A stretch of 64,000 nt of DNA, taken from CADEFX01 sp963840425 (GTDB lineage: Bacteria > Pseudomonadota > Alphaproteobacteria > Rhizobiales > Hyphomicrobiaceae). The notes below the pieces were generated by a model. It was given only the letters and a program-made list of their open reading frames with translations. It was not told the origin of the DNA and made no database searches. The position numbers were made by a program, and so were the translations under genes. Positions 55,050 to 64,000 of this stretch are shown in pieces (within the stretch, counting starts at the first letter, position 1; every line of letters starts with the position of its first letter). The stretch covers positions 62,001 through 126,000 of the forward strand of contig CAWIYZ010000019.1 of NCBI GenBank assembly GCA_963840425.1. The letters run 5' to 3'.

Positions 55050-56339
55050 CTACGGCGTCAGCACGAATGTGGACGATGCCGGTAGCGACGAGCGCGTCGT
55101 GCTGATGGCCACCAGCGTGTTGAGCAGGACGAACACCTCCTTGGTGTTACGGGTGCCGGCATTCGGCACGCAATAGCTCTCCCCGCCGTAGGCGGCGCTG
55201 GCAAAGCAGTCGGTCCCGCCCCGCTCGATTGTCAGCAGCGCGTTCTCCCGCTCCAGTCCGTCGCGGCGGCTCAGCCGGCTCAGGTGCACGTAGGATTTCG
55301 CGCCGCTCGCCAGCAGATGCCCGTAATACTGGAACACAGCGTAGGGCGACCGCACGACCGGCGTGATGCCGGCAATGGGGCGCCGGAACGTAAAGCGGAA
55401 CTCGAAGTCGTGCGTGCGGCCGATCGAGGGCCGTTTCCTCGTGCCGCAGGCGACCTCTTGATTCCTGGGCAGCGGTAGATCGTTCTCCCTGGCGATCGCC
55501 GGGTCGTAGCACACGAAGTAAACCGCGCTCGGCGCGGATGACCGGTCCCGGTCACCGCCACCACTGCCTCCACTCTTGCCCTTGGCGCCGCCCTCGCTGA
55601 TAGAGCGCTGCGGCAGCGGAATGGCCTCCACTGTTATGCCGTAGCGCACGGCCAGCCGCAGGAAATAGAGGAACTTCTGATAGCGGCAGTCGGCCTCGTG
55701 TGGCGGCTGCCAGATCTCGGTCTGGAACACGGGCTCGAAGGCCGTCTCCTTGCCGTCGCGCAGGCTGGCGCAGTGCGTGCTGCGGCCCCTGATGCCGTCG
55801 CCCCGCCAGCGGTCGTCCTCGGGGTTGTTCTCGTACAAGTATACCGAGCCGTTTTCGTGGGTGACGCGGAAGCCGCGCATGACGGAGTGAAACACGAGCT
55901 CCCGGCTCAGGCCGGCGTTGAGCAGCAGATTCAGACCTTCCAGATCGAGCGGCGACAGGAAGCCGCCGTAGAAGTCGCGGTTTTCCAGGGTGCCCACGTC
56001 GAACGTGTTGCCGGCATTGGCGTTGATGCCCCCCGTCACGCTCCCGCGCGTCACGAGGTTGGCCGGAGCGCCGAACGTGAACAGATCGGTGAGGGTGACC
56101 GTTTTGTTCGCAGCCAGGGACCCGGTGCCCGTGTAGCGCGACAGCGCCACGAAGTTCAGTGGCTCGGAGCGGCTGGCGCGCACGATGTTGAGCAGGATGC
56201 CGCTCTCGCGCACGTTCTGCGTGTTCTGGTTGATGTCGTAGGCCCTGGGCGCCAACGCACCGTCAACGAGCGAGCAGCCCGCGAGCATTAGCGCACACGC
56301 AACAACAAACACTCGCATGCACACACGCACAAAGACCAT
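55050..56339 (-). CDS. Outer-membrane-type lipoprotein, unknown family
   Basis: 429 residues from ATG 56339, with GGGGGCAGG close upstream. The leader VFVVACALMLAGC ends in a lipobox (LAGC), so the protein is lipid-anchored. After it come NTQNVRESGILLNIVRASRS and EPLNFVALSRYTGTG, then a long beta-rich region; a Gly/Ser/Lys-rich break (about 255-275) splits two halves. Eight or so Cys are scattered in the mature part. I do not recognise a family. Stands alone between the repeat and the ABC exporter gene. Confidence 0.75.
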   Translation of the reverse strand: MVFVRVCMRVFVVACALMLAGCSLVDGALAPRAYDINQNTQNVRESGILLNIVRASRSEPLNFVALSRYTGTGSLAANKTVTLTDLFTFGAPANLVTRGSVTGGINANAGNTFDVGTLENRDFYGGFLSPLDLEGLNLLLNAGLSRELVFHSVMRGFRVTHENGSVYLYENNPEDDRWRGDGIRGRSTHCASLRDGKETAFEPVFQTEIWQPPHEADCRYQKFLYFLRLAVRYGITVEAIPLPQRSISEGGAKGKSGGSGGGDRDRSSAPSAVYFVCYDPAIARENDLPLPRNQEVACGTRKRPSIGRTHDFEFRFTFRRPIAGITPVVRSPYAVFQYYGHLLASGAKSYVHLSRLSRRDGLERENALLTIERGGTDCFASAAYGGESYCVPNAGTRNTKEVFVLLNTLVAISTTRSSLPASSTFVLTP

Positions 56340-56527
56340 TACCTGCCCCCAGGTACGCCCAACTTGAACCCGTGGTGCTATTGCCCATGCCGAACCCTAA
56401 GGGCATGTGGCAGCGCACAGAAATGACTAGCACTCCGCCCGCCGGGCGGCTGTGACACTTGCGCAACGACGTTCAGAATCTCGGTGCGGAGGATCAGCCC
56501 GGCGTCGCGCTGATCCTGACCCCACGC

Positions 56528-58405
56528 CTACTCGGCGGCTTCTTTGGCCAGGAAGCCGCCGGACTGGCGCGCCCACAGCTCCGCGTAGAGCCCGCCACGT
56601 TTCAGCAGCTCGCCATGGCTCCCCTGCTCGATGATGCGGCCCTGATCCATGATGACCAGCCGATCCATCGCCGCGATGGTGGAGAGCCGGTGGGCAATGG
56701 CGATCACCGTCTTGCCTTCCATCAGGTTGTAAAGTTGCTCCTGGATTGCGGCCTCAACCTCCGAGTCGAGCGCGCTCGTCGCCTCGTCCAGGATCAGAAT
56801 CGGCGCGTTCTTGAGCAGCACGCGCGCGATGGCGACGCGCTGGCGCTGACCGCCCGACAGCTTGACGCCGCGCTCGCCCACGTGCGCGCGGTAGCCTTTG
56901 CGCCCGCGCAGGTCCTCGAGTCCCTGGATGAAGTCGTGCGCATGCGCCTTCCGGGCGGCCGAGATCGCACCGGCCTCACCTGCCCCCGGCTTGCCGTACA
57001 GGATGTTGTCGAGCACGGAGCGGTGCATCAGCGAGGTGTCCTGCGTCACCATGCCGATCTGCGCGCGCAGGCTGTTCTGCGTCACCTGGGCGATGTCCTG
57101 CCCGTCGATCAGGATGCGCCCGCTCTCCAAGTCATAGAAGCGCAGCAGTAGATTGACGAGCGTTGACTTGCCCGCGCCCGAGCGCCCGACCAGCCCCACT
57201 TTTTCGCCAGGCTTGATCGTTAGCGACAGGTCATGGATGACGCCGCCCGGTCGCCCGGTGCCGACGCGTGTGCCCGGCTCGAGTTCGCGGCCATAGTGGA
57301 AGCTCACATGCTCGAAGCGGATCTCGCCCTCGCGCACGGCAAGCGGCTTGCTGTCGTGCCGGTCGGTGACGAGGTTTGGTCGGCTGATGGTCTCCATGCC
57401 CTCCTGCACCACGCCGATGTTCTCGAAGATGCCGGCGACGACCCACAGGATCCAGCCCGACATGCCGATGATGCGCAGGACGAGGCCGGTAACGGCGGCA
57501 ATAGCCCCGATGGTGACGTGCCCTTCGCTCCACAGCCAGACGGCGAGTGCGGTAGCGGAAACCATCAGGAAGCCGTTGAGCGTATAGAGCACCAGCTCCA
57601 TCGCCGTCTGCAGGCGCAGCGACGCCTGCCATTTCTCCATCTGCTCCTCGAGCGCACCGCGGGCATAGACGTCCTCGCGCTCGGCGTGGGCGAACAGCTT
57701 GACGGTCAGGATGTTGGTGTAGCTGTCGACGATACGGCCGACCAGCATCGAGCGCGCCTCGGCGGCCTCGGTGGAGCGCTCCTTGATGCGCGGCACGAAG
57801 TAGCGGAGCGCGCCGAGGTATGCGAGCAGCCATCCAAGCAGTGGCAGCAGCAGGCGCCAGTCCGCGGCCGCGAAGATCACCGCCGCGCCGATCCACTGCA
57901 CGGCCGCATACCAGATGGCATCGATAACCTGCACCACCGACTCGCGCAGGGCGGGTGCGGCTTGCATCACCTTGTTGGCAACGCGGCCGGCGAAATCGTT
58001 CTGGAAGAAGCTCAAGCTCTGGCGCAGCACGTAGCGGTGTGTCAGCCAGCGCACGCGGTTGGCGACCGGCGCCGCGATGATCTGGTTCTTGATGAGGTCG
58101 TGGACCGTCGAGACCACGGGCCGCGCCACCAGGGCGATGAAACCCATCCAGAGCAGGATGCCCCAGTGATTGGCGAGGAAGGCCTCGGGCGTCTGGGCCT
58201 CCCGCATCATGTCGACGAGGCTGCCGACGAACGCCAGCAGCGACACCTCGATCACCGACCCGAGGAGCCCGGCCACCAGCAGGATGGCGAACACCGGCCA
58301 GACCGGCTTCACGAAATGAAGATAGAACGCCAGCAACGTCTCCGGCGGACGTTCCGGCGGGTCGTCGGGAAAGGCTTCGATACGCGTCTCGAACCAACGA
58401 AACAT
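56528..58405 (-). CDS. ABC exporter, fused permease-ATPase (MsbA-like)
   Basis: 625 residues from ATG 58405, which has GAGGA seven bases upstream. Six-helix membrane domain in the first 330 residues (starting after FRWFETRIEAFP), then the ATPase: Walker A GRSGAGKST, Q-loop MVTQDTSLMHR, signature KLSGGQRQRVAIAR, Walker B ILILDEATSALDSE and the H-loop AHRLST. Full half-transporter working as a homodimer; lipid or drug export is the likely class. Divergent from the tct operon. Confidence 0.93.
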   Translation of the reverse strand: MFRWFETRIEAFPDDPPERPPETLLAFYLHFVKPVWPVFAILLVAGLLGSVIEVSLLAFVGSLVDMMREAQTPEAFLANHWGILLWMGFIALVARPVVSTVHDLIKNQIIAAPVANRVRWLTHRYVLRQSLSFFQNDFAGRVANKVMQAAPALRESVVQVIDAIWYAAVQWIGAAVIFAAADWRLLLPLLGWLLAYLGALRYFVPRIKERSTEAAEARSMLVGRIVDSYTNILTVKLFAHAEREDVYARGALEEQMEKWQASLRLQTAMELVLYTLNGFLMVSATALAVWLWSEGHVTIGAIAAVTGLVLRIIGMSGWILWVVAGIFENIGVVQEGMETISRPNLVTDRHDSKPLAVREGEIRFEHVSFHYGRELEPGTRVGTGRPGGVIHDLSLTIKPGEKVGLVGRSGAGKSTLVNLLLRFYDLESGRILIDGQDIAQVTQNSLRAQIGMVTQDTSLMHRSVLDNILYGKPGAGEAGAISAARKAHAHDFIQGLEDLRGRKGYRAHVGERGVKLSGGQRQRVAIARVLLKNAPILILDEATSALDSEVEAAIQEQLYNLMEGKTVIAIAHRLSTIAAMDRLVIMDQGRIIEQGSHGELLKRGGLYAELWARQSGGFLAKEAAE

Positions 58406-58926
58406 CTGCAAATCCTCAATTCGGCTGCCCGCCAGGCCAACATCCAGGCCATTCGAGACCGAGGCGGCGCGCGTCTCCTGCGGAGACGTCGGCGGCAGCT
58501 AGTACCCCTACGCGCGAGCTCGTCGGCACTTGCCGCGAGCTCAGCGAGCTTCGCGATCGCGCTCTAGGTCACAAACTCATAAACGGGATTCCCAAACGGT
58601 GCGAACAGTGATTCTAGCTCCAGCGATCGAGTTCGCTGGCGGATACTGCCGCCGCCGCCCGCGCAACAGTCCTGTGACGAGCACAACCGCACGCGGGAAA
58701 AAAACTTGCGCGATGGTAGGCGCGCGCATCCGTCCACTCAAGCGAAGTCCGAGGCAGCGGTAGGTGCGTCGGGTCGAATTTGGTAGTTGATCTGGCAAAG
58801 GCGCTGTCCGTGAGGCAAACCAGCTATTGCTTCGCTGGGCGGTCTGTTGCCAATATCCATCCCGCGGCTCGGCGATCGCGCCCCCCGCATCATCTGTTGT
58901 GTCTTGAGAAGCCCCGAGCGGAGGAC
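58406..58926. other. Divergent promoter gap between ABC exporter and tctB
   Basis: No gene seen. It holds a short fragment GCGATCGCGCTCTAG (about 58552-58566) matching the outer end of the double-palindrome family, followed by AT-richer stretches (AAAAAAAC at about 58699) and a long lead to tctB. Promoters for both flanking genes must lie here, but no consensus -35/-10 pair is clear. Confidence 0.5.
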
Positions 58927-59373
58927 ATGCGAAAAGTCGATATTGTGGTCGCCGCCCTGCTGCTGGTGTTCGTTGGAGTGGTGCTTTTCGTCATCATTCC
59001 ATTGGAGGACCCGGGTGGGACGTGGCACGGCCTTTCTCCTTACTTCTTCCCCGTCCTCATGTTGTTCGGCGTGGCCGTGAGCTGCGTCGGACTGCTCTAT
59101 CAAGCACTAACGAAGCCGTCGATGTACGCCGACCAGCCCAATCCCCTGACGTGGTCGGATCTCGGCTTCTTCCTTCTGATCAGCGCCATCATCCTTGTCA
59201 CCACCGTCATCATTCACCGGTACGGAACGTGGATCGGTGGACCGTTGATGATTGCGGCTGCCATGATTTTCATGGGCGAGCGCAGTCCGATCCGCATCGT
59301 GCCTACCGCGATCATCACGGTGGCAATAGCCCAGGCCATAGCCACCTATGGCCTGCAGACTCCGTTGCCATAG
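58927..59373 (+). CDS. tctB: Tripartite tricarboxylate transporter small subunit TctB
   Basis: 148 residues from ATG 58927 with GGAGG a few bases upstream. Four membrane helices as in the family: VDIVVAALLLVFVGVVLF, GLSPYFFPVLMLFGVAVSC, LGFFLLISAIILVTTVII and a final IRIVPTAIITVAIAQAIA. Partner of the large TctA subunit starting 12 bases later. Sequence identity within TctB is low, so the call rests mainly on topology and context. Confidence 0.88.
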   Translation: MRKVDIVVAALLLVFVGVVLFVIIPLEDPGGTWHGLSPYFFPVLMLFGVAVSCVGLLYQALTKPSMYADQPNPLTWSDLGFFLLISAIILVTTVIIHRYGTWIGGPLMIAAAMIFMGERSPIRIVPTAIITVAIAQAIATYGLQTPLP

Positions 59374-59385
59374 GCCGCCCGCGAA

Positions 59386-60948
59386 ATGCTGTTTCAACAG
59401 GTCCTGCAAGCGTTCAACGACGTTCTGACCATCCAGATCGTCATATACGTTACCTTCGGTGTGTTCATCGGCTATGTGGTTGGCGCACTGCCCGGCTTGA
59501 ATCGCGCAACCGCAATTGCTCTGCTCATCCCGTTCACCTATAAGCTGCCGCCGCTCGTCGGCATCTCCTTCCTCATCGGCATCAACAAGGGCGGGGCCAC
59601 AGGCAGCGCCATCACCGCCATTCTCATCAACGTACCGGGTGAGCCGTCCTCGGTCGTCACCACGCTCGACGGCTATCCCATGACGCGGCAGGGCAAGGCA
59701 CAGAAAGCCCTGAAAATTGCCCTTTACGGTTCAGTTGCCGGCGATTTTATCGCCACCATTGCGCTCATCTTGCTGACGGCGCCGCTCGCCAAGCTAGCCA
59801 TCGGGACCGGCCCCGTTGAGTTGACGGCCGTGCTCATCTTCGCCATCACCTTCATTGCTGCGGTCTCAGGCCGCTCGTTCTTCAAGGGACTGATCGCCGG
59901 CTTTCTCGGGCTGCTTTTATCCGCACCTAGGTTGGACATCGAGACGGGGCAGCCACGCCTGACGTTTGGCTGGCAGGATCTGTACGATGGCATTCCGTTG
60001 CTCGCCATCGCTATCGGCACGCTGGCCCTGTCGGAAATGTTCGTGCAGATCGACAAGGGCTGGCGTGGCGTATACGGGCACAAGACGGCTTATTTGGACA
60101 GCGGCAACCCCGAGGACCGACGCCTGTCGCTGCGCGAATTCATCAAGTGCATACCCACCATTCTGCGCGCGAGCTTTACCGGTATCGGTATTGGTGTTCT
60201 CCCCGGCCTGGGCGGAAGCCTGAGCTCGTTTCTCGCCTATACATGGACCAAGCGTGCGGACAAGGACCCCGACCGCTTCGGCAAGGGTGCCATCGAAGGC
60301 GTCGCGGCCGCCGAGACTGCCGACAATGCGGCCGTCCCGGCGAGTATGGTTCCCATGTTCGCCATCGGCCTGCCAGGCAGCGTTTCCACAGCGCTGCTGA
60401 TGGGCGCCTTCATGATGCACGGGCTGACGCCCGGCCCCTATCTTTTCCGCGACGACGCCGTGCTGGTCTATTCCATCTTCATCGGCATGATCTTGGCGTC
60501 GGTCATTCTTCTGGCTATCGGCCTTGCCGGCCAGCGCTTCTTCGCCTGGCTCATTCTGGTCTCCGACGCCATTCTGCTCCCTATCATCATTTTCCTGTGT
60601 GTCGCTGGCGCATATCTGGAAGGCAGTGGCATGTTCGGCGTCTATCTGATGCTGATTTTCGCCTTTTTCGGGTATTTCATGAAGAAGTACGACTTCTCCT
60701 TCGTGACGTTCCTGATCGGCTTCATCCTCGGTCCCCAGGCAGAGCTCTCATTGCGGCAGGCACTTATCATCACCGACGCCAAGCCTTCCTCCCTTGTCGA
60801 TCACCCCGTCGCAATCGTATTTCTGCTCATGGCCGTCTTTTCGGTCTGGCGTTTGAGCAACTTCCAGTTGACGCAGACGCGAGTTGCCGCACCAGCGAAG
60901 GAGCCCATTGAGACGGTGGGCGCGACGCCGAAGTCCGACAAAACCTGA
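59386..60948 (+). CDS. tctA: Tripartite tricarboxylate transporter large subunit TctA
   Basis: 520 residues with about eleven to twelve membrane helices. The signature GALPGLNRATAIALLIPFTY and INKGGATGSAITAILINVPG (two glycine-rich loops) and the later GVLPGLGGSLSSFLAYTWTK and AETADNAAVPASMVPMFAIG repeat are diagnostic for TctA. Imports di- or tricarboxylates with a sodium or proton gradient, together with TctB and the TctC receptor. Middle gene of tctBAC. Confidence 0.95.
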   Translation: MLFQQVLQAFNDVLTIQIVIYVTFGVFIGYVVGALPGLNRATAIALLIPFTYKLPPLVGISFLIGINKGGATGSAITAILINVPGEPSSVVTTLDGYPMTRQGKAQKALKIALYGSVAGDFIATIALILLTAPLAKLAIGTGPVELTAVLIFAITFIAAVSGRSFFKGLIAGFLGLLLSAPRLDIETGQPRLTFGWQDLYDGIPLLAIAIGTLALSEMFVQIDKGWRGVYGHKTAYLDSGNPEDRRLSLREFIKCIPTILRASFTGIGIGVLPGLGGSLSSFLAYTWTKRADKDPDRFGKGAIEGVAAAETADNAAVPASMVPMFAIGLPGSVSTALLMGAFMMHGLTPGPYLFRDDAVLVYSIFIGMILASVILLAIGLAGQRFFAWLILVSDAILLPIIIFLCVAGAYLEGSGMFGVYLMLIFAFFGYFMKKYDFSFVTFLIGFILGPQAELSLRQALIITDAKPSSLVDHPVAIVFLLMAVFSVWRLSNFQLTQTRVAAPAKEPIETVGATPKSDKT

Positions 60949-61006
60949 AACCCGCTGCGCCGGTGACAGCGGCGCACAGACGACTTGAAAGCTGAGGAGT
61001 AGACGA

Positions 61007-61957
61007 ATGCTGAGTTGGAAATGCGCTTCGGTTGCGGCTGTAGCGCTGGCCGCGTTGACGATCGCCGGTCCTTCGAGGGCTGCTGATTTTCCCACCAAAC
61101 CCATCACCATCATTGTCGGCTTTGCGCCGGGCGGCGGCACTGATGCCGTACTGCGTGCCATGGCGGAGCCACTTGGCAGAAGTCTCGGTCAGACAGTCCT
61201 GGTACAGAACAAGCCGGGCGCCGGCGGCGGTGTGGCCGCAATGGCTGTCAAGGCGGCTGAGCCGGATGGCTACACCTTGATTGGCACCGGCTCGCTCACC
61301 TACGCCTTCGAGCCACTCGTTCTGAAGACCCAGTATGACGTCAAGGATTTCGCGCACGTCGCCATCGTCAGCAAGTTCGAGGACGGCCTTTTCACGCATC
61401 CGAGCCGTCCCTACAAGAGCATGCGCGATGTCATCGATGCGGCCAAGGCCGAGAAGCGCGACATCAAGTATGCCTCGCAGTACCAGCTCGATAAGCTGAT
61501 CTTTGAGTACGTCGCGAAGAAAGAGGGCATCAAGATCATTCCGGTGCCGACGGGCGGCGGCAACGGTTCGGTGCAGGCCGTGCTCGCCAACCAGGTCGAC
61601 TTCGGCTTCTCGGGCGGCACGTTCGGACCACAAGCTGAAACGGGCGAGGTGCGTGTCATCGGTTCCATGATGACCGAGCGCATGGGGCGCTTTCCCGAAA
61701 TTCTCAGCATGGTCGACAACGGCTGGGACATCGGGGGCGGCAACTATCTGATGGTCTCCGCGCCCAAGAATACGCCGAAGCCCGTCATCGATAAGCTCGC
61801 CAAGGCAATGGCCGAGGCCGCGAATGCGCAGAACGTGCAGGCTGTGGTCAAGAGCCGGTACATGAAGGAGAACCTCTTCATTGGCCCGGACAAGATCGAT
61901 GCCACACTCGAAACCGACATTAAGAAATACACGGAGCTGCTCGCGCGTGTGAAGTAA
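61007..61957 (+). CDS. tctC: Tripartite transporter periplasmic receptor TctC (Bug family)
   Basis: 316 residues from ATG 61007 with GAGGAG upstream. Signal peptide ends GPSRAADFP. The Bug receptor pattern follows: KPITIIVGFAPGGGTDAVLR, LVQNKPGAGGGVAAMAVKAA, DGYTLIGTGS, and a carboxylate-binding LANQVDFGFSGGTFGPQAET. Ligand unknown; related receptors bind citrate, nicotinate, aromatic or dicarboxylic acids. Last gene of the operon, closed by a strong terminator. Confidence 0.93.
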   Translation: MLSWKCASVAAVALAALTIAGPSRAADFPTKPITIIVGFAPGGGTDAVLRAMAEPLGRSLGQTVLVQNKPGAGGGVAAMAVKAAEPDGYTLIGTGSLTYAFEPLVLKTQYDVKDFAHVAIVSKFEDGLFTHPSRPYKSMRDVIDAAKAEKRDIKYASQYQLDKLIFEYVAKKEGIKIIPVPTGGGNGSVQAVLANQVDFGFSGGTFGPQAETGEVRVIGSMMTERMGRFPEILSMVDNGWDIGGGNYLMVSAPKNTPKPVIDKLAKAMAEAANAQNVQAVVKSRYMKENLFIGPDKIDATLETDIKKYTELLARVK

Positions 61958-61986
61958 GCCGCCTCGTTTGAGAATATCTGGACTAC

Positions 61987-62020
61987 GCTACGGCCCATCT
62001 GCGGATGGGCCGTAGCTGTT
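61987..62020 (+). terminator. Rho-independent terminator of tctBAC
   Basis: GCTACGGCCCATC (61987-61999) and GATGGGCCGTAGC (62004-62016) form a perfect 13-bp stem with a TGCG loop, followed by TGTT. It may act in both directions, as the GAF gene converges from the other side. Confidence 0.88.
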
Positions 62021-62058
62021 TAGATTAGGCGCTTGTCTGTCCGGTGATGGCTAGTGGA

Positions 62059-62562
62059 CTACTTCCGTTCGCCCGCCAGCAGCGTCGGTGCCAGGAGATT
62101 GGCAAGGACCTTGGCCGCCTCGATCTCCTGTGTGCCGTAAGTGTTTGCCACGCCGCAGCAGTTGAGCGTGCCGAGGCGGCGGCCTGCGTGGCGGATGGGC
62201 GCGTTCAGGATCGCGCTGGCGCCCAGTCCCAGGATCAGCTCGTAATCAGGGTACGTGCGCTTCACGGCGTCGGCGTCAGCTGCAAGAAAGATCTGACCGC
62301 CGGCGAAACTGTGGTCCCTATTGATGGCGGAAAGCCGCTTTCGGCCGCCCACGGGGTAGGTCTTCGGATTGCTGGAATAGACGCGCTCTACCTCCTGCGT
62401 CTCCTCCACGAATTTGAGAACGGTCAGCAGCTTGTAGCCGACCGTCTCGCGCACGAGCTGATCGATCCTCGCATAGACCTCGCTCGTGTCCGAGGCCTCG
62501 GCCGATAGCGCGAGCACGCCAGCGACATCCTCATGCGTCAGGGACCGCCTCGCAGTGCTCAT
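62059..62562 (-). CDS. GAF domain protein
   Basis: 167 residues from ATG 62562. After a short helix the fold reads LVRETVGYKLLTVLKFVEET, a middle QIFLAADADAVKRTYPDYEL and the closing strand NAPIRHAGRRLGTLNCCG, as in GAF sensors that bind small molecules or redox ligands. Two adjacent cysteines (NCCG) in the last strand might be redox-active. No output domain is attached, so it could be a free-standing sensor or methionine-sulfoxide-reductase-like GAF protein. Lies 85 bases upstream of the ABC exporter end on the same strand. Confidence 0.82.
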   Translation of the reverse strand: MSTARRSLTHEDVAGVLALSAEASDTSEVYARIDQLVRETVGYKLLTVLKFVEETQEVERVYSSNPKTYPVGGRKRLSAINRDHSFAGGQIFLAADADAVKRTYPDYELILGLGASAILNAPIRHAGRRLGTLNCCGVANTYGTQEIEAAKVLANLLAPTLLAGERK

Positions 62563-62647
62563 GTCATGGCTCCGGTGCTCGGGCTCCCTTGGTGCGGGAG
62601 CAAACAGCGAGGTTCCGATCAGCAACTCGCGCGAGCCAGCAGGCGCT

Positions 62648-64000
62648 TCAGCCCACGGCTGCAGTCTTGTCGGCGATGCTCTCGGCGAACTGGATGCGAT
62701 ACAGTTTGGCGTAAAGGCCGCCACGTTGGATGAGATCACGGTGCGTGCCGGTTTCCACCAGGCGCCCTTTGTCAAGGATGTGGATGACATCGGCGTTGGC
62801 CACCGTAGCTAGACGATGCGCGATGACAATCGTGGTGCGACCGCGCGTCAGCTCCGCCAATGCGCTCTGAATGATCTGCTCGGTCTCGCTGTCCAACGAC
62901 GACGTCGGCTCGTCCAAGAGGATGACCGGGGCGTTCTTGAGAAAGGCGCGGGCCAGCGCGATCCTCTGTCGCTGCCCGCCCGAGAGCTGCGAGCCGAGCT
63001 CGCCGACGGGAGTATCGTAGCCTTGTGGCATGGCGCGAATGAATGTGTCAGCGTGCGCTGAGCGGGCCGCGGCTAGGACATCGGCCTCCGACGCATTTCC
63101 ATGTCCCGCTCTGATGTTTTCGCCAATTGTGCCTTCGAAGAGAAAGACATCCTGGCTGACAAGGGCTATCTGCTTTCGCAGCGAGGCAAGCGAGCACGCG
63201 TCGATGGGCTGCCCGTCGATGCGGATTTTTCCGGACTGGGGGGCCCAGAATCTTTGGACGAGATTGAATATTGTGGTCTTGCCTGTCCCCGAAAGCCCCA
63301 CCAAAGCAGTCGTTTTGCCTGCCGGTGCGACCAGGCTGAGGTTGTCCAGCACCTGCGCTTCTGGTGCATACGCGAAGCTCACCTCTTCCAATCGGATCTC
63401 GCCTCGGCTGACGACTAGATCCTCCGGTGCACCGTGGTCTATCTCCGCGGGCGGCGTATCGAGCAACTCATACATCATCCGCACGCCGATGGCCGCCGTC
63501 GCAAGCCTCAGCTGCAGTCGCGACAGGCGGCGCGCTGGATCGGCGGTCAACAGCAGCGCCGTTATGAATGCAAAGAACTGACCCGGCGTCTGGCCATGCG
63601 ACATGCTTCGCCAGCCGGCGTAGAGGACGACAGCTGCTACGGCCAGTCCTCCGGCCGTTTCGATCAGCGGATTGACCAGGGCTTGCACGCGCACGATCTT
63701 GTTGGACAGGCGCTCGACGGCCTTCAGCGCCGTTTGCATCCGCTGACGCAGCACGCCTTCCAACTGGAACGATTTCACGATCCTGACGCCCTGGGAGGTC
63801 TCGCGCACCGTGCCGACGATGTCGGCCGTCGAGTGGAACTGGCTCATCGCCGCCTTCCGGCTGCGCTTCATGAGACGCTTCAGTCCGAGAACCACGAACG
63901 GCCCGACTGTCAGGCAGATGCCCGCCATGATGGGGTCTTGCGAGACCATCACGATGACAAGTCCCGCGATGGTCAGGACATCGCGGCCCAGGCCCAAGGC
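62648..64000 (-). CDS. ABC exporter, MsbA-like, 5' end cut by window
   Basis: Open to the window edge, so its N-terminus is missing; about 450 residues are visible. The last three membrane helices come first (LTIAGLVIVMVSQDPIMAG and AGGLAVAAVVLYAGWRSMS), then the ATPase: Walker A GLSGTGKTT, SQDVFLFEGTIGENIRAG, signature QLSGGQRQRIALAR, Walker B VILLDEPTSSLDSE and switch His in AHRLATV. Typical of lipid A/phospholipid flippases and related exporters. A second, different member of this family sits at 56528-58405. Confidence 0.93.
   Translation of the reverse strand, partial: ALGLGRDVLTIAGLVIVMVSQDPIMAGICLTVGPFVVLGLKRLMKRSRKAAMSQFHSTADIVGTVRETSQGVRIVKSFQLEGVLRQRMQTALKAVERLSNKIVRVQALVNPLIETAGGLAVAAVVLYAGWRSMSHGQTPGQFFAFITALLLTADPARRLSRLQLRLATAAIGVRMMYELLDTPPAEIDHGAPEDLVVSRGEIRLEEVSFAYAPEAQVLDNLSLVAPAGKTTALVGLSGTGKTTIFNLVQRFWAPQSGKIRIDGQPIDACSLASLRKQIALVSQDVFLFEGTIGENIRAGHGNASEADVLAAARSAHADTFIRAMPQGYDTPVGELGSQLSGGQRQRIALARAFLKNAPVILLDEPTSSLDSETEQIIQSALAELTRGRTTIVIAHRLATVANADVIHILDKGRLVETGTHRDLIQRGGLYAKLYRIQFAESIADKTAAVG

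Noticed and set aside
1..64000. CRISPR arrays, insertion sequences, phage genes
   Set aside because: No regularly spaced repeats, transposases, integrases or phage structural genes were seen.

Overview
The window is GC-rich DNA with dense, mostly operonic genes of an alphaproteobacterium, most likely of the order Hyphomicrobiales (Rhizobiales). Pointers are the housekeeping block purM-purN, a DUF2066 protein, a CDP-alcohol transferase, a PerM-type exporter, hdaA, ppk, ppx, rnd and aspS, the NDUFS6-like zf-CHCC protein, and dispersed palindromes with CTAGAGC...GCTCTAG ends. No insertion sequence, integrase, phage gene or CRISPR array was seen. The assignment is inference from gene content; genus is not claimed.

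Layout. 1-14 kb holds core genes: purine synthesis (purM, purN), lipid synthesis, replication control (hdaA), polyphosphate metabolism (ppk, ppx), a DnaJ-type co-chaperone, RNase D and aspartyl-tRNA synthetase. 14-16.4 kb holds a tandem pair of small four-cysteine secreted proteins, a ceramidase-like membrane hydrolase, a palindromic element and tRNA-Leu(TAA). 16.8-32 kb is a catabolic region: epoxide hydrolase, MmgE/PrpD protein, two SDRs, an orphan TRAP binding protein, HyuA/HyuB, a VOC protein, a 2-hydroxyacid dehydrogenase, an ornithine-cyclodeaminase-family protein, an enoyl-CoA hydratase, an FAD monooxygenase and an alpha/beta hydrolase. 32-38.7 kb is envelope-related: galU, galE, two overlapping MltB-type lytic transglycosylases and a secreted SGNH protein. 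38.7-45.5 kb holds an HPF-family protein, a glutamine-synthetase-like ligase with an aldehyde dehydrogenase, a second 2-hydroxyacid dehydrogenase, an AbrB-family membrane protein and an Asp/Glu racemase-family protein. 45.5-48.7 kb has two divergent glycosyltransferases. 48.8-54.9 kb is a mixed set: TPR protein, acetamidase/formamidase, DJ-1/PfpI protein, HAD dehalogenase, hydroxy-D-aspartate/D-threonine aldolase-like enzyme and a PhnZ-like HD oxygenase. 55-64 kb holds a lipoprotein, two MsbA-like ABC exporters (one cut by the window end), a tctBAC tripartite transporter and a GAF protein.

Two window-wide patterns matter. First, at least nine single-base shifts of the +1 kind interrupt otherwise well-conserved reading frames (ppk twice, a small secreted protein, epoxide hydrolase, galU, galE three times, and a compensated pair in the cyclodeaminase gene). 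The uniform sign suggests read or assembly error rather than gene decay, so the broken genes should not be called dead without checking the reads. Second, a bipartite double-palindrome element recurs in at least three full copies and one half copy, always between genes.
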